Positions 5,452 through 13,408 of a DNA stretch of 15,527 nt are shown here, one piece after another. The notes beneath the pieces are model-generated. The model was not told the origin of the DNA and did not search any database. It saw only the letters and a list, made by a program, of their open reading frames with translations. Source of the DNA: an uncultured Streptococcus sp. (GTDB taxonomy: Bacteria > Bacillota > Bacilli > Lactobacillales > Streptococcaceae). Position 1 is the stretch's first letter. The number at the start of each line of letters is the position of its first letter. Made by a program: the position numbers and the translations under genes. The DNA is taken from the NCBI GenBank assembly GCA_902479835.1, contig CABSQC010000005.1, positions 1-15,527 of the forward strand. Direction: 5' to 3'.

Positions 5452-7671
5452 ATGCCGAAAGAAGAGAATTTAACAGGGGACCAAGTCGTTGCCCTTACAA
5501 AAAAATATTTATCACCTGAAGATGTTGCTTTTGTGCAAAAGGCTTTGGTCTATGCGGTTGATTGCCATAATGGGCAATTCCGTCAGTCTGGCGAGCCTTA
5601 TATCATCCACCCAATTCAAGTGGCAGGAATCCTTGCCAAGCTGAAACTGGATGCTGTGACGGTCGCCTGTGGCTTTTTGCATGATGTCGTAGAAGATACG
5701 GATGCGACTTTAGATGATTTAGAGCGCGAATTTGGTCATGATGTGCGAGTGATTGTCGATGGGGTGACCAAGCTCGGGAAGGTCAAGTACAAGTCCCATG
5801 AAGAGCAGTTGGCGGAAAACCATCGCAAGATGCTCATGGCCATGTCTCAAGATATCCGTGTCATTTTGGTCAAATTGGCAGACCGCTTGCATAATATGCG
5901 TACCCTCAAGCATTTGCGCAAGGATAAGCAAGAGCGCATTTCGCGTGAGACCATGGAGATCTATGCACCACTAGCTCACCGTCTCGGGATTTCCAGCGTC
6001 AAATGGGAACTTGAGGATTTGTCCTTCCGTTATCTGAATGAAGTCGAATTCTACAAGATTTCGCATATGATGAAGGAAAAACGTCGCGAGCGAGAAGAGT
6101 TGGTCGAAGAGGTTGTCCACAAGATTGAGACCTATGCGGGGGAACGCCATCTGCATGGGAAAATTTATGGTCGACCAAAGCATATCTATTCGATCTATCG
6201 CAAAATGCAGGATAAAAAGAAACGCTTTGATGAAATCTATGACCTGATTGCCATCCGCTGTATCCTGGATACTCCAAGTGATGTTTATGCTATGCTAGGC
6301 TACATCCATGAGCTCTGGAAGCCAATGCCAGGGCGTTTTAAGGACTATATTGCCAACCGTAAGGCCAATGGCTATCAGTCTATCCATACGACTGTATATG
6401 GCCCTAAAGGACCGATTGAATTCCAGATCCGAACCAAGGAAATGCATGAGGTTGCTGAGTATGGGGTTGCGGCTCACTGGGCCTATAAAAAAGGGATCAA
6501 GGGTCAAGTCAACAGTAAGGAATCGGCCATTGGAATGAATTGGATCAAGGAGATGATGGAACTCCAAGACCAGTCAGGCGATGCCAAAGAATTTGTTGAA
6601 AATGTAAAAGAAGACATCCTGGCAGAAGAAATTTACGTCTTCACACCAGATGGAACCGTGCGCTCGCTTCCGAAAGATTCTGGACCGATCGATTTTGCCT
6701 ATGAAATCCACACCAAGGTTGGGGAAAAAGCGATTGGTGCTAAGGTCAATGGCCGGATGGTGCCCCTCAATACCAAACTTCGGACGGGAGATCAGGTGGA
6801 GATTATCACCAATGCCAATTCCTTTGGTCCGAGCCGTGATTGGCTGACCCTTGTTAAAACTAGCAAGGCGCGCAACAAGATTCGTCAATTCTTTAAAAAT
6901 CAAGATAAGGAATTGTCGATTAACCGGGGTCGTGACCTCTTGATGGCCCAATTCCATGAGCATGACTTGGTAGCCAATAAGTTCATGGACAAAAAGCACA
7001 TGGACAAAGTGCTACAAAAATCAAGTTACAAGACAGAAGAAGCCTTGTTTGCGGCGATTGGTTTTGGAGAGATCGGAGCTATTACCATCTTTAACCGCTT
7101 GACGGAGGATGAACGCCGGGAAGAAGAACGGGCTAAGGCACGCGCAGAAGCAGAAGAGCTGGTCAAAGGTGGCGAGGTCAAGGTTGAAAATAAAAAAGAC
7201 ACCCTCAAGGTCCGTCACGAGGGTGGCGTGGTCATCCAAGGAGCTTCGGGACTCTTGATTCGGATTGCTAAGTGTTGTAATCCAGTTCCAGGTGATGAAA
7301 TCGTCGGCTACATCACCAAAGGACGCGGTGTTGCGATTCACCGTCAGGACTGTATGAATCTCCGAGCTCAAGACAACTACGAGCAACGCTTGATCGATGT
7401 CGAGTGGGAAGACAACAACACGACCAAAGACTACATCGCCCACATCGATATATATGGACTCAACCGTGCCGGACTTCTTAACGATGTACTCCAAGTCCTC
7501 TCCAATACAGCTAAGATGATCTCAACTGTCAATGCCCAACCAACCAAAGACATGAAATTTGCCAATATCCACATTTCCTTTGGGATTCCGAACTTATCGA
7601 TGTTGACAACGGTTGTGGATAAGATTAAGAGTGTGCCGGAGGTGTACTCTGTTAAGCGTACTAACGGCTAG
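5452..7671 (+). CDS. relA: Bifunctional (p)ppGpp synthetase/hydrolase Rel (RSH)
   Basis: This 739-residue long RSH enzyme makes and degrades the stringent-response alarmone. The hydrolase HD domain has R44, H53, H77-D78, D144 and N148. The synthetase domain has G240-R241, D264, H312 and E323; this numbering matches, as I remember it, the S. equisimilis Rel crystal structure. The synthetase loop is RFKD (295-298), the basic form of bifunctional Rel proteins rather than the acidic form of E. coli RelA. The C-terminal half has TGS (about 392-453), the zinc-finger-like CCNPVPGD region (608-615) and an ACT domain (about 660-737), which sense ribosome state. Both active sites look intact. GGAG lies seven bases before the ATG. 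dtd follows after a repeat-containing gap. Confidence 0.97.
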   Translation: MPKEENLTGDQVVALTKKYLSPEDVAFVQKALVYAVDCHNGQFRQSGEPYIIHPIQVAGILAKLKLDAVTVACGFLHDVVEDTDATLDDLEREFGHDVRVIVDGVTKLGKVKYKSHEEQLAENHRKMLMAMSQDIRVILVKLADRLHNMRTLKHLRKDKQERISRETMEIYAPLAHRLGISSVKWELEDLSFRYLNEVEFYKISHMMKEKRREREELVEEVVHKIETYAGERHLHGKIYGRPKHIYSIYRKMQDKKKRFDEIYDLIAIRCILDTPSDVYAMLGYIHELWKPMPGRFKDYIANRKANGYQSIHTTVYGPKGPIEFQIRTKEMHEVAEYGVAAHWAYKKGIKGQVNSKESAIGMNWIKEMMELQDQSGDAKEFVENVKEDILAEEIYVFTPDGTVRSLPKDSGPIDFAYEIHTKVGEKAIGAKVNGRMVPLNTKLRTGDQVEIITNANSFGPSRDWLTLVKTSKARNKIRQFFKNQDKELSINRGRDLLMAQFHEHDLVANKFMDKKHMDKVLQKSSYKTEEALFAAIGFGEIGAITIFNRLTEDERREEERAKARAEAEELVKGGEVKVENKKDTLKVRHEGGVVIQGASGLLIRIAKCCNPVPGDEIVGYITKGRGVAIHRQDCMNLRAQDNYEQRLIDVEWEDNNTTKDYIAHIDIYGLNRAGLLNDVLQVLSNTAKMISTVNAQPTKDMKFANIHISFGIPNLSMLTTVVDKIKSVPEVYSVKRTNG

Positions 7672-7673
7672 TC

Positions 7674-7771
7674 GGCTGCTCAGTTATCTTTTATGGCTTC
7701 GTTAGCTCGCCTCGCCGTACTTCAGTACTGTTTTCGTCTCGCTGCCTTGCCCTAAAAGCAACTGAACAGCC
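7674..7771. repeat. Inverted-repeat element between rel and dtd
   Basis: The left arm 7674-7697 (GGCTG, TCAGTT, CTTTTA, GGC in order) is matched by the inverted right arm 7749-7771, about 20 of 24 positions. The enclosed 51 bp are GC-rich compared with the surroundings and carry a small GTAC-TTCA-GTAC hairpin near the centre. It begins three bases after the rel stop codon. No T run follows the right arm, so it is not a plain intrinsic terminator. It looks like a dispersed chromosomal repeat or MITE-like element, but copies elsewhere cannot be seen from here. Confidence 0.6.
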
Positions 7772-7812
7772 TTTGGTTTTCGGATAGTCTGCCTGCGTCT
7801 CACTGCCTTGTC
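7735..7812 (+). repeat. 17-bp direct repeat, two copies
   Basis: CGTCTCGCTGCCTTGCC (7735-7751) recurs as CGTCTCACTGCCTTGTC (7796-7812), two mismatches in 17. Both copies follow a GTTTTCG motif. The first copy overlaps the right arm of the neighbouring inverted repeat, so the second half of this gap appears to be a decayed second copy of part of that element. Confidence 0.6.
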
Positions 7813-7877
7813 TGAAGTTGATGTTCTTTGAAGGTTAGTAGTGAAGGCCAAATAGATTTATAAAATAGGATAGTAAA

Positions 7878-8321
7878 ATGAAATTAGTGATTCAACGGGT
7901 CAAAAGTGCCTCAGTTTCCATTGATGGTCAAGTCTACAATGCGATCCAGCAAGGCTTGTTGCTCCTAGTGGGAGTGGGGCCTGAGGATGACCAGAAGGAT
8001 TTGGATTATGCGGTTCGCAAGGTATCGCAGATGCGTATTTTCTCAGATGAGGAAGATAAGATGAATCTTTCGGTCAAAGATATCCAAGGGGAAATCTTAT
8101 CGATCTCTCAATTTACCCTCTTTGCGGATACCAAAAAAGGCAACCGTCCTGCTTTTACAGGGGCTGCCAAGCCAGATATGGCCAGTCAGTTATATGATGC
8201 CTTTAATGATCAATTAGAAAAAGAAGTCCCTGTCAAACGAGGGATCTTTGGGGCCGATATGGCGATTGAATTGATCAATGATGGTCCAGTGACGATTTTG
8301 TTAGATACAAAAAATCCATAA
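7878..8321 (+). CDS. dtd: D-aminoacyl-tRNA deacylase Dtd
   Basis: Dtd hydrolyses D-aminoacyl-tRNAs (and glycine mischarged on tRNA-Ala), keeping D-amino acids out of protein. The 147-residue product has the two family signatures: [17 protein letters not shown] (77-93), containing the SQFTL active-site motif, and GPVT (136-139), the cross-subunit Gly-Pro motif that rejects L-amino acids. Length is normal for the family. AGGA lies seven bases before the ATG. No clear separate promoter is visible, so it is probably read from rel through the repeat-containing gap; rel-dtd adjacency is common in Firmicutes. It converges on scaR across a shared terminator. Confidence 0.96.
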   Translation: MKLVIQRVKSASVSIDGQVYNAIQQGLLLLVGVGPEDDQKDLDYAVRKVSQMRIFSDEEDKMNLSVKDIQGEILSISQFTLFADTKKGNRPAFTGAAKPDMASQLYDAFNDQLEKEVPVKRGIFGADMAIELINDGPVTILLDTKNP

Positions 8322-8326
8322 GTAAG

Positions 8327-8359
8327 AAAACATGCAGTCGGATTAGACTGCATGTTTTT
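8327..8359. terminator. Bidirectional terminator between dtd and scaR
   Basis: AAAACATGCAGTC (8327-8339) pairs perfectly with GACTGCATGTTTT (8346-8358) around a 6-nt loop, with T runs on both strands. The loop contains the scaR stop codon (minus). It serves both convergent genes. Confidence 0.93.
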
Positions 8360-8996
8360 CAATATAGAGTTGTTGGGCGATCACTTGGTTGATAGAAATT
8401 TCTTGTCCATGGATGACTAAGTGATAGAGGCCTGTGTAGTCATCATATCGTTGAAACGCGATAGTATCCCCAATCTGGAGATGGATCTGGTCTAAGAATT
8501 TTAACAATTCATAGGTGTCATGGACCCTTTGCAGAATATACAGACCAGGTTGGGTCGCTTCGCTGAGACGGTCTTGGTAGGCTTCGACAAGCCTTTCGCC
8601 TTTCTTTGGAATTGTCCCACCGTGAGGGCAGGTCTTAGGATTTCCAAGCATGTGATCCAGCTGGTCAATGAAATGTTCAGAAACGGTATGCTCGAGAACT
8701 TCTGCCTCTTCATGGACTTCTTCAGTTGTATAGTCAAGTTTTTCCAGAAGAAATACTTCGATCAAGCGGTGCTTGCGGTAGAGATCAGAGACCAACTGTG
8801 ATCCTAGATCCGTTAGTAGATACCCATGGGCCTTGTCTTTTACCAAGAGGCCCTCAGAGACCATACGCTTAATCATCTCGGTCACAGCGGGTGGAGAGAC
8901 CTGCATGCGACTGGCGATTTCCTTGTTGCTGATTTTTTCTACTTCTGTGCCAATTTCATAAATGCACTTGAGGTAATCTTCTTTGTTTGGTGTCAT
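8343..8996 (-). CDS. scaR: Manganese-dependent DtxR-family repressor (ScaR/SloR/PsaR)
   Basis: This 217-residue metalloregulator represses Mn2+ uptake genes when manganese is sufficient. It has an N-terminal winged helix (MTPNKEDYLKCIYEIG; recognition helix around VSPPAVTEMIKRM), a dimerisation domain with metal ligands, and a C-terminal FeoA/SH3-like domain (about 150-215). Residues known, from memory, as S. gordonii ScaR metal ligands are all present at the same numbers: E80, C123, H125, D160 (primary site) and D7, E99, E102, H103 (secondary site). AGAGGAAAGC precedes the ATG. The target is readable in this window: a matching operator in front of scaCBA about 4.3 kb away. The gene is divergent from the DUF3114-type gene. 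Confidence 0.95.
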   Translation of the reverse strand: MTPNKEDYLKCIYEIGTEVEKISNKEIASRMQVSPPAVTEMIKRMVSEGLLVKDKAHGYLLTDLGSQLVSDLYRKHRLIEVFLLEKLDYTTEEVHEEAEVLEHTVSEHFIDQLDHMLGNPKTCPHGGTIPKKGERLVEAYQDRLSEATQPGLYILQRVHDTYELLKFLDQIHLQIGDTIAFQRYDDYTGLYHLVIHGQEISINQVIAQQLYIEKHAV

Positions 8997-9023
8997 GCTT
9001 TCCTCTTTTCTTCGCTCACTTCT

Positions 9024-9032
9024 AGTATATCA
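9024..9032 (-). promoter_or_regulatory. Extended -10 promoter of scaR
   Basis: On the minus strand TGATATACT forms a TGn extended -10 with box TATACT (9024-9029). The -35 region is poor. It lies about 28 nt upstream of the scaR start codon. No ScaR-type palindrome is visible beside it, so autoregulation is not evident. Confidence 0.55.
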
Positions 9033-9068
9033 AAAATCTCCTCAAAAACGCTAGTGGAGTAATGAGAA

Positions 9069-9097
9069 TTGTCTCAAGCTCCAAAAGATGGTAGTAT
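9069..9097 (+). promoter_or_regulatory. Promoter of the DUF3114-type gene
   Basis: TTGTCT (9069-9074) and TAGTAT (9092-9097) are 17 nt apart, with TGG just before the -10 box. The GAAAGGA ribosome binding site follows shortly before the start at 9121. It is close to but separate from the scaR promoter. Confidence 0.65.
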
Positions 9098-9120
9098 AGA
9101 AGCATAGAAAGGACGGCACT

Positions 9121-10146
9121 ATGAACAGACGGGAATTAGTGAGATTAGGCTGGAGAGAGAGTAGTTTAGCCTATCTAGAGAAGCACTTGCAGGGATTGAA
9201 AGATCCACAAGCCTACCAAGAACAATACCAGTCTGTCTTTTTCTTTGCCAGTCCTCTGTTTCAAAATATGTGGTTTCAAGAGATCAAAGATCTAACGGAA
9301 ACGGCTGCCCAAGACTTGCTGAGGGGAGTCATGAAAATTCTTCTTATGCCAAGTGACCTGTCCGGAACTTGTGAAGAAACAGCCTTTCTTCTGAGTAGGA
9401 TGGCTCCAGATTGTCCGCCAAGTTCCGACTTTTGGAAGGCTTTTTCACACGTCGTGCAAATCGCCTTTGAAAAGGATCCCTTAGCAGATCAGTCGGGAGA
9501 TCAGCTCTTGAAACGCCAGGTTCACCAGTTACGCTACCTACTTTCAAGTTACCAAGCCCAATGGGTTCGGACGCATAAGGCCAGAGCTGGACAGACTGAC
9601 GAGGAGGCCTTACAAGCTTACATACAAAAGGCTAGAGCGGTCACGGTGGATGCTTATGCGGCTGCCCGCCTTCACAATAAGGTCTCCCTAGGGCCAGATG
9701 GTCACCTTCATTATCCATCAGGGGCCTCCCAACAAGTCAATTTCAAGGTCTTGTTAAATTTCCATACGGAGTATATTCTCGATCAAGCCGGGCGTTTTCT
9801 CAATGAAGTCGATCCAGTAGAAGTTTCTGAAAATGGCATTGTCAATGGGGCTAGTTTTAACTACGGGCTGGCTAGGGGACGGACCCATAAGGACTTAGAC
9901 ATTGACCCTGTCAAAGCTTGGGACCCAGCCTTTCGTAAGCAGGTCCTTTATCGTCAAGGTGTTCGCTATCTAGCCCCTAAAAATGATCGCAGTGTCGAAG
10001 GCTACTGGAGTCGAAAAGGGGTCTTTGCACAAGGAGGCAAGAGCTACAAGCAACAAGTGGCACAGCGCGTGCGGAGTTTCCTCAGAGGCATCCCTCGCTT
10101 ACGCTGGCGCGTCCTCCTACAGAATGGACTCCATCGGATTTTATAG
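9121..10146 (+). CDS. DUF3114-type protein of unknown function
   Basis: This 341-residue protein has no signal peptide or clear membrane segment. I believe it belongs to the DUF3114 family of streptococci, known to me only by name. The N-terminal two thirds look helical. The conserved-looking part is roughly residues 205-290: FHTEYILD (214-221), NGASFNY (243-249), then H256, D258/D260/D262, and DPAFRK (268-273). The spaced His, Asp, Asn and Arg could be an active site, but I cannot assign a reaction. The C-terminus is very basic (RVRSF, RLRWR). It has its own promoter and terminator inside the manganese locus, between scaR and tpx. No ScaR-like operator is visible at its promoter. Confidence 0.8.
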   Translation: MNRRELVRLGWRESSLAYLEKHLQGLKDPQAYQEQYQSVFFFASPLFQNMWFQEIKDLTETAAQDLLRGVMKILLMPSDLSGTCEETAFLLSRMAPDCPPSSDFWKAFSHVVQIAFEKDPLADQSGDQLLKRQVHQLRYLLSSYQAQWVRTHKARAGQTDEEALQAYIQKARAVTVDAYAAARLHNKVSLGPDGHLHYPSGASQQVNFKVLLNFHTEYILDQAGRFLNEVDPVEVSENGIVNGASFNYGLARGRTHKDLDIDPVKAWDPAFRKQVLYRQGVRYLAPKNDRSVEGYWSRKGVFAQGGKSYKQQVAQRVRSFLRGIPRLRWRVLLQNGLHRIL

Positions 10147-10152
10147 CAATGG

Positions 10153-10178
10153 AAAAGAGGTCGCAGACCTCTTTTTTT
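10153..10178. terminator. Bidirectional terminator between the DUF3114-type gene and tpx
   Basis: AAAAGAGGTC pairs with GACCTCTTTT around GCA, followed by a run of seven T on the plus strand and a shorter T run on the minus strand. It lies 7 nt after the plus-strand stop and 4 nt past the minus-strand tpx stop, so it ends both transcripts. Confidence 0.93.
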
Positions 10179-10181
10179 CAT

Positions 10182-10676
10182 TTATCCAAGTGCTTTGACG
10201 GCTTCGATTGCAGCGTCGTAATTTGGTTCGCTGTTGATATTTTCTAGGTATTCAACGTAAGTAACCTTATTATCCGCATCTAAGACCAAGACAGCACGCG
10301 CAAGTAGGTGCCATTCATTGATCAAGAGGCCGTAAGCTTTCCCGAAGGAATGGTCGTAGTAGTCTGAGAGCATGATGGCATTGTCGAGCCCTTCAGCAGC
10401 GCACCATTTACCTTGAGCAAAAGGAAGGTCGACAGAGACCGTCAAGACGACAGTGTCTTCCATATCCGATAAGGTTTGATTGAAGTGACGTGTTTGCATC
10501 GAACAGATGCCTGTGTCGATGGATGGGATAATGCTGAGGACTTTTTTCTTGCCAGCAAAATTAGCTAAAGATTTCTTCTCAAGAGCTGGAGTGATCAATG
10601 AAAAATCATGGGCCATTTCCCCTACTTGAAGTTGAGATCCGGTAAAGGTCACAGGGTTTCCTAAAAATGTTGCCAT
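10182..10676 (-). CDS. tpx: Thiol peroxidase Tpx (atypical 2-Cys peroxiredoxin)
   Basis: Tpx reduces hydrogen peroxide and organic hydroperoxides using thioredoxin-type electron donors. The 164-residue product carries the active-site stretch [13 protein letters not shown] with peroxidatic C58 and resolving C92 (in KWCAAEG), the spacing of the Tpx subfamily. It is the last gene of the manganese operon (pneumococcal name psaD). AAGGAG lies about eight bases before the ATG. A 78-bp gap separates it from scaA; TACAAT near the gap end could be a -10 box, but no -35 box fits, so I do not call a separate promoter. Pairing peroxide defence with Mn2+ import is sensible in catalase-negative, hydrogen-peroxide-producing streptococci. 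Confidence 0.96.
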   Translation of the reverse strand: MATFLGNPVTFTGSQLQVGEMAHDFSLITPALEKKSLANFAGKKKVLSIIPSIDTGICSMQTRHFNQTLSDMEDTVVLTVSVDLPFAQGKWCAAEGLDNAIMLSDYYDHSFGKAYGLLINEWHLLARAVLVLDADNKVTYVEYLENINSEPNYDAAIEAVKALG

Positions 10677-10754
10677 AAAAAGACTCCTTTTTTGTTTTTA
10701 TTGTACCGCAATACCGGTGGAGGGGCCACTGATTTGTTTAGAAATCTGAATGGT

Positions 10755-11687
10755 CTACTGACTCAATCCTTCTGCGATCTTGTCTAAGTTCCACTTCATC
10801 ATGCTGTAGTAGCTATCACCCTTTTCCCCTTCTTTGGCAATCGAGTCAGTAAAGATCTTTGCAAAGATCGGGATATTGGTATCCTTAGACACAGTTTTCA
10901 TAGGACGTTCATCGACACTGGATTCGACAAAGAGGGCTGGTACCTTGGTTTGCCGGAGCTTTTCTACCAGCGTTTTGATTTGGTCAGGTGTGCCTTCTTC
11001 TTCCGTATTGATTTCCCAGATATAGGCAGATGGGACGCCGTAGGCTTTGGAGAAGTATTTGAAGCAGCCTTCGCTGGTTACAATCATCTTCTTATCTTCT
11101 GGGATATTGTTGAATTTTTGTTTGGCTTCTTGGTCGAGCTTGCTGAGTTTTTCAGTATAGGCAGCTAGATTTTTTTCGTAGAAGTCCTTGTTTTTGGGAT
11201 CTTTTGCGATCAATTGTTTGGCAATGTTTTTAGCGTAGAGGATCCCGTTTTCGAGATTGAGCCAAGCATGAGGGTCTTCTTTTCCAGCTTGGTTTTGGCC
11301 TTCCAAGTAGATGACGTCGACTCCGTCGCTAGCTGCGAAATAGTCTTTGTTTTCAACTTTATTGGCATTTTTGACCAATTTAGTAAACCAAGCATTGCCA
11401 CCGGTTTCGAGGTTGATCCCGTTGTAGAAGATGAGGTCTGCTTGCGAAGTCTTTTTGACATCTTCTGGAAGCGGTTCGTATTCGTGAGGATCTTTGCCGA
11501 CAGGAACGATACTGTGCAGATCGATCTTATCCTCAGCAATATTTTTAGTGATATCTGCAAGGATGGAGTTGGTGGTAACCACCTTCAATTTATCGGATGA
11601 GGACTTGGAAGAAGAGCCTTTGCTACAGGCCAACAGGCCGAATAAGAGCGCCACAAAGAGGGCGAGGATAGAAGCGGTTTTTTTCAT
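10755..11687 (-). CDS. scaA: Manganese-binding lipoprotein ScaA/FimA/PsaA (cluster A-I)
   Basis: This is the solute-binding component of the Mn2+ ABC importer, also known as a streptococcal adhesin and lipoprotein antigen. The 310-residue product begins [20 protein letters not shown] and has the lipobox cysteine at C21, so signal peptidase II would release a lipid-anchored surface protein. A short Ser/Lys-rich linker follows. The four metal ligands of the family are present: H68, H140, E206 and D281 (one higher than PsaA numbering). The segment [19 protein letters not shown] is diagnostic. AAAGGGG precedes the ATG, and the scaB stop is 11 nt upstream. The sequence seems closest, from memory, to S. 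parasanguinis FimA. Confidence 0.97.
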   Translation of the reverse strand: MKKTASILALFVALLFGLLACSKGSSSKSSSDKLKVVTTNSILADITKNIAEDKIDLHSIVPVGKDPHEYEPLPEDVKKTSQADLIFYNGINLETGGNAWFTKLVKNANKVENKDYFAASDGVDVIYLEGQNQAGKEDPHAWLNLENGILYAKNIAKQLIAKDPKNKDFYEKNLAAYTEKLSKLDQEAKQKFNNIPEDKKMIVTSEGCFKYFSKAYGVPSAYIWEINTEEEGTPDQIKTLVEKLRQTKVPALFVESSVDERPMKTVSKDTNIPIFAKIFTDSIAKEGEKGDSYYSMMKWNLDKIAEGLSQ

Positions 11688-11698
11688 GTGTTTCCCCT

Positions 11699-12541
11699 TT
11701 AATGAGATGAAAGAGCGTGCTTGTTCTTTCTCTGCTTAGGAGCGATAAAAAAGCTGATGAGAAAGAAGACGGCAGAAGTGAGGACAATACAAGATCCAAC
11801 GGCGATGTTCAAGCTATAGCCAATAAAGAGTCCCAGAATGGATGCAAGAGCTCCTAGGCTAGAGGACAAAAGCATCATGGACCAGAGGTTATTGGCATAG
11901 AGGTAGGCCGTCGCAGCGGGTGTAATAAGCATGGCGACGATGAGAATGGTTCCGACACTTTGCATAGCAGTAACAGAAACCAATGTCAAGAGCACCATAA
12001 GGAGGTAGTGGTAGACCTTGACCCGGATGCCCATGGATTGAGCCAAAACTGGATCAAATGAAGTGAGAAGCAAGGGGCGAAAAAGCAGGACAATCACCAG
12101 CAAGACCGCCACCCCAATACCGATGGTCATCCACATATCCTGGTCTTGCACAGCCAAGATATTCCCAAAGAGGATGTGGAAAAGGTCGGTGGAACTTTTT
12201 GCGACTCCAATCAGGATGACTCCTAAGGCGAGGAAAGAAGAAAAGGTAATCCCTATCGCTGTGTCGCTCTTGATGATGGAGTTGCTCTTGATATAGGTGA
12301 TAAGGATGGAAGCTAGAAGCCCAAAGACAATGGCGCCAATAAAGAAATTGATGCCAAGGATAAAGGACAGGGCCACCCCTGGAAGGACTGCGTGCGAGAT
12401 AGCATCTCCCATGAGAGACATGCCTCGCAAAATAATGAAGCATCCGACAGCTCCAGCGACAATACCGATGGCAATGGCTGTGATCAGGGCATTCTGTAAG
12501 AAGTGGAATTGCTGTAATCCATCGATAAATTCTGCAATCAT
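11699..12541 (-). CDS. scaB: Manganese ABC transporter permease ScaB/FimB/PsaC
   Basis: This is the integral membrane subunit of the Mn2+ importer (ABC-3 family). The 280-residue product has about eight hydrophobic helices spread from residue 18 to 270. Family features visible are [21 protein letters not shown] (about 35-55), the loop that contacts the ATPase and the membrane-side metal path, and a later segment [20 protein letters not shown]. The short C-terminal tail is basic. It overlaps the end of scaC by four bases (ATGA), indicating coupled translation and matched subunit amounts. scaA follows 11 nt after its stop. Confidence 0.96.
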   Translation of the reverse strand: MIAEFIDGLQQFHFLQNALITAIAIGIVAGAVGCFIILRGMSLMGDAISHAVLPGVALSFILGINFFIGAIVFGLLASILITYIKSNSIIKSDTAIGITFSSFLALGVILIGVAKSSTDLFHILFGNILAVQDQDMWMTIGIGVAVLLVIVLLFRPLLLTSFDPVLAQSMGIRVKVYHYLLMVLLTLVSVTAMQSVGTILIVAMLITPAATAYLYANNLWSMMLLSSSLGALASILGLFIGYSLNIAVGSCIVLTSAVFFLISFFIAPKQRKNKHALSSH

Positions 12542-13260
12542 CTGATTTCACCTCCTATAAAAAGTTCATGACCGTAAGCTGCGTGAAGATTCTCTTTGGT
12601 AAAGGTTTCTTCTGTTTTCCCAAAAGCGATCAGCTTGCGGTGAAGGAGGAGGACCTTGTCAAAATAAGCTGGGACCTTGCTGAGGTCGTGATGGACAATC
12701 AGGATGGTCTTGCCTTCTTGTTTCAAGGTCTGGAGGGTCTGCATGATGATGTCTTCGCTGACGGAGTCAATCCCTGCGAAGGGCTCATCCAAAAAGATGA
12801 CATCCGCTTCTTGGACTAGGCAACGGGCAATCAGCACCCGTTGGAATTGCCCTCCCGAAAGCTGGCCAATCTGGCGATCTGCTAGATCAAGAAGATTGAC
12901 AAGTTTCAAGGCATTTTCCACTTTTTTGAGGTCCTCTTTGCTTTTTCGCTTGAAGATAGAAAGATGGGGATAGAGACCCAGTGAGACACACTCCCGCACC
13001 GTGATGGGGAAGTGGAAATCAATAGCGGATTTCTGTTCGACGTAGGCCACTCGTTGAAGAACTTGGCTGAGATCTTTTTGATCGAGCTGGACCTTTCCCG
13101 AATGGGGGAGAAGTCCTAGCATGGCCTTGATCAGGGTTGATTTCCCAGCTCCGTTGGGCCCAAGAATTCCTAGGATGGTTGGACCCTGGATGGTGAGGGA
13201 AAGATCCTCCAAGGCCAGTGTTTGCTGGTAGGCAACACTTAGATGTTCAATTTGAATCAT
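12538..13260 (-). CDS. scaC: Manganese ABC transporter ATP-binding protein ScaC/FimC/PsaB
   Basis: This is the cytoplasmic ATPase of the Mn2+ importer. The 240-residue product has the full set of nucleotide-binding-domain motifs: Walker [10 protein letters not shown] (34-42), Q-loop near Q76, signature LSGGQ (134-138), Walker B VIFLDEP (154-160) and the H-loop histidine in IVHHD (about 190). It is the first gene of the operon scaC-scaB-scaA-tpx. AAAGGAG lies eight bases before the ATG. A near-consensus promoter overlapped by a ScaR-like operator stands directly upstream, so expression should rise when Mn2+ is scarce. Confidence 0.97.
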   Translation of the reverse strand: MIQIEHLSVAYQQTLALEDLSLTIQGPTILGILGPNGAGKSTLIKAMLGLLPHSGKVQLDQKDLSQVLQRVAYVEQKSAIDFHFPITVRECVSLGLYPHLSIFKRKSKEDLKKVENALKLVNLLDLADRQIGQLSGGQFQRVLIARCLVQEADVIFLDEPFAGIDSVSEDIIMQTLQTLKQEGKTILIVHHDLSKVPAYFDKVLLLHRKLIAFGKTEETFTKENLHAAYGHELFIGGEIR

Positions 13261-13280
13261 GATTTTGCTCCTTTAGTATT

Positions 13281-13309
13281 AATATACATGAATAAAAAAA
13301 TTAAGTCAA
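13281..13309 (-). promoter_or_regulatory. Promoter of scaCBA-tpx
   Basis: On the minus strand TTGACT (13304-13309) and TATATT (13281-13286) are separated by exactly 17 nt, close to the housekeeping sigma consensus. The -35 box lies inside the ScaR-like palindrome, so bound repressor would block RNA polymerase. Confidence 0.88.
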
Positions 13310-13319
13310 GTTAATTTTT
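13296..13319. promoter_or_regulatory. ScaR/SloR-type Mn repressor operator
   Basis: The inverted repeat AAAAATTAA-GTCAAG-TTAATTTTT (9-6-9) covers the -35 region of scaCBA. Read on the minus strand, its core AATTAACTTGACTTAATT is the site I remember for ScaR, SloR and PsaR in front of sca, slo and psa operons. A weaker related copy (TAATTCAACTTAAA, 13324-13337) lies next to it on the pepO side, so two repressor dimers could bind the gap. Confidence 0.85.
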
Positions 13320-13341
13320 AAAATAATTCAACTTAAATCTC

Positions 13342-13370
13342 TTGAAATCATTGAAAAAAGTTCCTATTTT
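13342..13370 (+). promoter_or_regulatory. Probable pepO promoter
   Basis: TTGAAA (13342-13347) and TATTTT (13365-13370) are 17 nt apart, about 40 nt before the pepO start. The -35 box is 4 nt from the weaker ScaR-like half site, which places pepO within reach of manganese control. No better -10 is visible, so this is moderate. Confidence 0.5.
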
Positions 13371-13408
13371 TGATAAGGTTAATAGAAAAGAATGAAAGCG
13401 AGAAGATC

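Noticed and set aside
7021..7494. A 157-codon open frame antisense to rel
   Set aside because: The plus strand carries the unbroken Rel C-terminal domains here; the antisense frame has no ribosome binding site and no recognisable domain.
10677..10754. Separate tpx promoter in the scaA-tpx gap
   Set aside because: TACAAT is present, but no -35 box lies at acceptable spacing and there is no TGn extension; read-through from scaA is enough to explain expression.
12054..12551. A 165-codon open frame on the minus strand inside scaB
   Set aside because: It is out of frame with scaB, a clear ABC permease over the same bases, and its His/Arg/Ser-rich composition looks like a frame shadow.
13370..13408. 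TTG start of pepO at 13370
   Set aside because: It would overlap the proposed -10 box and lacks a ribosome binding site; the ATG at 13409 gives the family-typical start.
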